DNA from: Klebsiella pneumoniae
GTDB taxonomy: Bacteria > Pseudomonadota > Gammaproteobacteria > Pseudomonadales > Pseudohongiellaceae
Length of the DNA stretch: 34,834 nucleotides
NCBI GenBank assembly: GCA_945877175.1
Contig: CAMCRC010000022.1
Span: 1-34,834, forward strand
Direction: 5' to 3'
Shown: positions 33,488 through 34,834 of the stretch, one piece after another
Position numbering within the stretch: position 1 is the stretch's first letter
How the letters are laid out: each line of letters opens with the position of its first letter
Position numbers and translations under genes: made by a program
Notes under the pieces: model-generated
Databases searched by the model: none
The model's input: only the letters and a program-made list of their open reading frames with translations
What the model was told of the DNA's origin: nothing

Positions 33488-34834
33488 ATCCCCATCGCCG
33501 CGCCCTTTGCGCCGCGCTGTCTGCGCTGCTGGCAGGCCTTACGCTGACAGGCAGCGCCACACTGCAGGCCCAGCTCAATTTCGCCGCCTCGGAGATTGCG
33601 TTGGGTGAGTGGCCGGATGATGTGCTGCGCGAAGACATGGATGGCGACGGCCGCCTGGACCTGATCGTGCCGCACTGGAGCGCTGACGCCGGGCGCGAAA
33701 TGCTGATCTACCTGCAGGACGGCGGGGGTCGTTTCCCCCCCGAACCCTCTCGCCACGTGGAGATCAAACCCGAGATCATTGCGGTCGCCCTGGCCGAGCT
33801 GCGCCCCGCGCCAGGCAAGGAGCTGCTGCTGTTCTCCGGTACCGGCGTCTTCAGTCTGTCCTCAGCGATTCCCAGCTACACCGACAATCTAAGGCCGCTA
33901 TTCGACTGGCCACTGGTAGCCTCGGTGCCGGACCGTCGCCGTGTCCTCTACTTTCCCACGCTGCCCGACATGAATGGTGACGGCTTTGTCGACCTGCTGC
34001 TGCCCGGCCGCGACAGCTATGGCTATTTCAAGGGTGGTGCAGACGAGCAATTCACACTGGCCCATGCCTTCAGTACCGTGAATCAGGAACTGGATCCCTC
34101 GGAAGTGCCGCTTGGCGGGGCACGCCTGGACACCAGCATCGCCATCAATGAGCGGGAAGGCATCGTGCTCAATGTGCGCGCTCTGGGCGCTACGGTCTTT
34201 GAAGACTTCCTGTCTTCCTGGCAGGACAGCACCCAGACCACCTTGCTGGAAGCACAGCACTGGCTGCCCGCGGCAATCTTCGCGAACATGAACGACGACA
34301 AGGTTCTGGACATCGTGTTCATGAACATTGGCAATGATCTGTACGGACAGATCAACATTCTGGAACAAACCAGCGATGGCAGCTTCGCAGACGTGCCGGA
34401 CTGGCGCGGACCGATCGACACTCGTGGCGACATCCGCCTGCTGGACGTCAGTGGCGACGGCCTGCCCGATGTGCTGCGCATCATCGACAACTCCAACGAG
34501 TGGACAGTGCAGTTCTTCCTGAACAAGGGTGGCGCGTTCGCACTCGACCAGCCCGATCAGGTGATGCGTTTCTCAGGCTATGACCTGACCCTGTCCGTCA
34601 CTGATATCGCAGGCGACGGCCGTCCGCAGCTCAGCGTCAGCTACTACACGATTCCAGTGGTCAATGCCGTGCGCACTGCCAGCATCGTTCGCTCGCAACT
34701 GCTTTACGCCAGCAGTACCGCGCCCGGCGAAGTGTTCACTACGCGACCCGATTTCAAACTCGACGAAAACTTCTCGGCGGATGCCGTGCGCGGCCTGTCC
34801 TCGCAGATTCATTTGCAGACGGACCTGGATGGTG
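33484..34834 (+). CDS. Secreted FG-GAP/VCBS-like repeat protein, partial (C-terminus outside window)
   Basis: The ATG at 33484 overlaps the PDZ gene stop (ATGA), and the frame is open to the window edge (450 codons). A signal peptide (MNPHRRALCAALSALLAGLT..., cleavage near LQAQ) precedes a series of beta-propeller-type repeats carrying calcium-binding loops: DMDGDGRLDLIV, DMNGDGFVDLLLPG, NMNDDKVLDIVF (degenerate) and DVSGDGLPDVLR. These are typical of FG-GAP/VCBS propellers used for protein-protein or carbohydrate contacts outside the cytoplasm. It is the fifth gene of the operon and may be the partner or cargo of the preceding transporter system; that is inference. Confidence 0.85.
   Translation, partial: MNPHRRALCAALSALLAGLTLTGSATLQAQLNFAASEIALGEWPDDVLREDMDGDGRLDLIVPHWSADAGREMLIYLQDGGGRFPPEPSRHVEIKPEIIAVALAELRPAPGKELLLFSGTGVFSLSSAIPSYTDNLRPLFDWPLVASVPDRRRVLYFPTLPDMNGDGFVDLLLPGRDSYGYFKGGADEQFTLAHAFSTVNQELDPSEVPLGGARLDTSIAINEREGIVLNVRALGATVFEDFLSSWQDSTQTTLLEAQHWLPAAIFANMNDDKVLDIVFMNIGNDLYGQINILEQTSDGSFADVPDWRGPIDTRGDIRLLDVSGDGLPDVLRIIDNSNEWTVQFFLNKGGAFALDQPDQVMRFSGYDLTLSVTDIAGDGRPQLSVSYYTIPVVNAVRTASIVRSQLLYASSTAPGEVFTTRPDFKLDENFSADAVRGLSSQIHLQTDLDG

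Overview
The window looks like chromosomal DNA of a GC-rich gammaproteobacterium. The clues are TonB-dependent receptors (TBDRs) of the EEVVVTG-plug type, a YjeI/DUF4156-type lipoprotein, an Fpr-type ferredoxin reductase, an FNR/Anr-type site and one Pseudomonas-like REP hairpin. I cannot fix the genus. I saw no tRNA, rRNA, CRISPR array, transposase, integrase or phage gene.

Layout. 1-1726 (minus): a partial membrane protein, a receiver-like protein that has lost its phospho-aspartate, and an SDR-fold protein without the catalytic Tyr-x-x-x-Lys. 1920-7479 (plus): a small lipoprotein, then a three-gene set of an RND/MMPL-type exporter, a LolA-like periplasmic carrier and an outer-membrane beta-barrel, which together could move a lipid or other hydrophobic cargo to the outer membrane. 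7505-9662: a dicarboxylate/amino-acid:cation symporter (minus) and a divergent ferredoxin-NADP reductase (plus).

9764-26887 (all minus) is the most unusual part. It holds the C-terminal remnant of one TBDR and three full TBDR paralogs (963, 970 and 969 aa). These are followed by four tandem paralogs of exactly 459 aa, each a secreted c-type cytochrome fused to a PHM/DBH-like type II copper monooxygenase with all six expected copper ligands. Each intact gene has its own terminator or terminator-like hairpin. Six of the seven intact genes share an unusual leader: a roughly 46-bp block about 96-109 bp before the start codon, with a CCTTAT-like element at a constant 13-nt distance. This ties receptors and oxygenases into one putative regulon. 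The seventh gene (25508-26887) lacks the block and instead has a perfect FNR-type box at about -61 of a good sigma70-like promoter. The model I infer is that the TBDRs bring in a scarce or bulky ligand (substrate or copper complex) and the periplasmic haem/copper oxygenases act on it, with the haem domain as a built-in electron donor in place of ascorbate.

27270-34834 (plus): a small membrane-anchored coiled-coil protein, then a tightly packed operon of an M16-peptidase lipoprotein, an ABC ATPase, an ABC-2 type permease, a two-PDZ lipoprotein and a secreted FG-GAP/VCBS-like protein that runs off the window. The last four genes are joined by 4-nt stop/start overlaps, which suggests one translationally coupled export or envelope-processing system.

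All similarity statements are from reading by eye; no database search or structure prediction was run.
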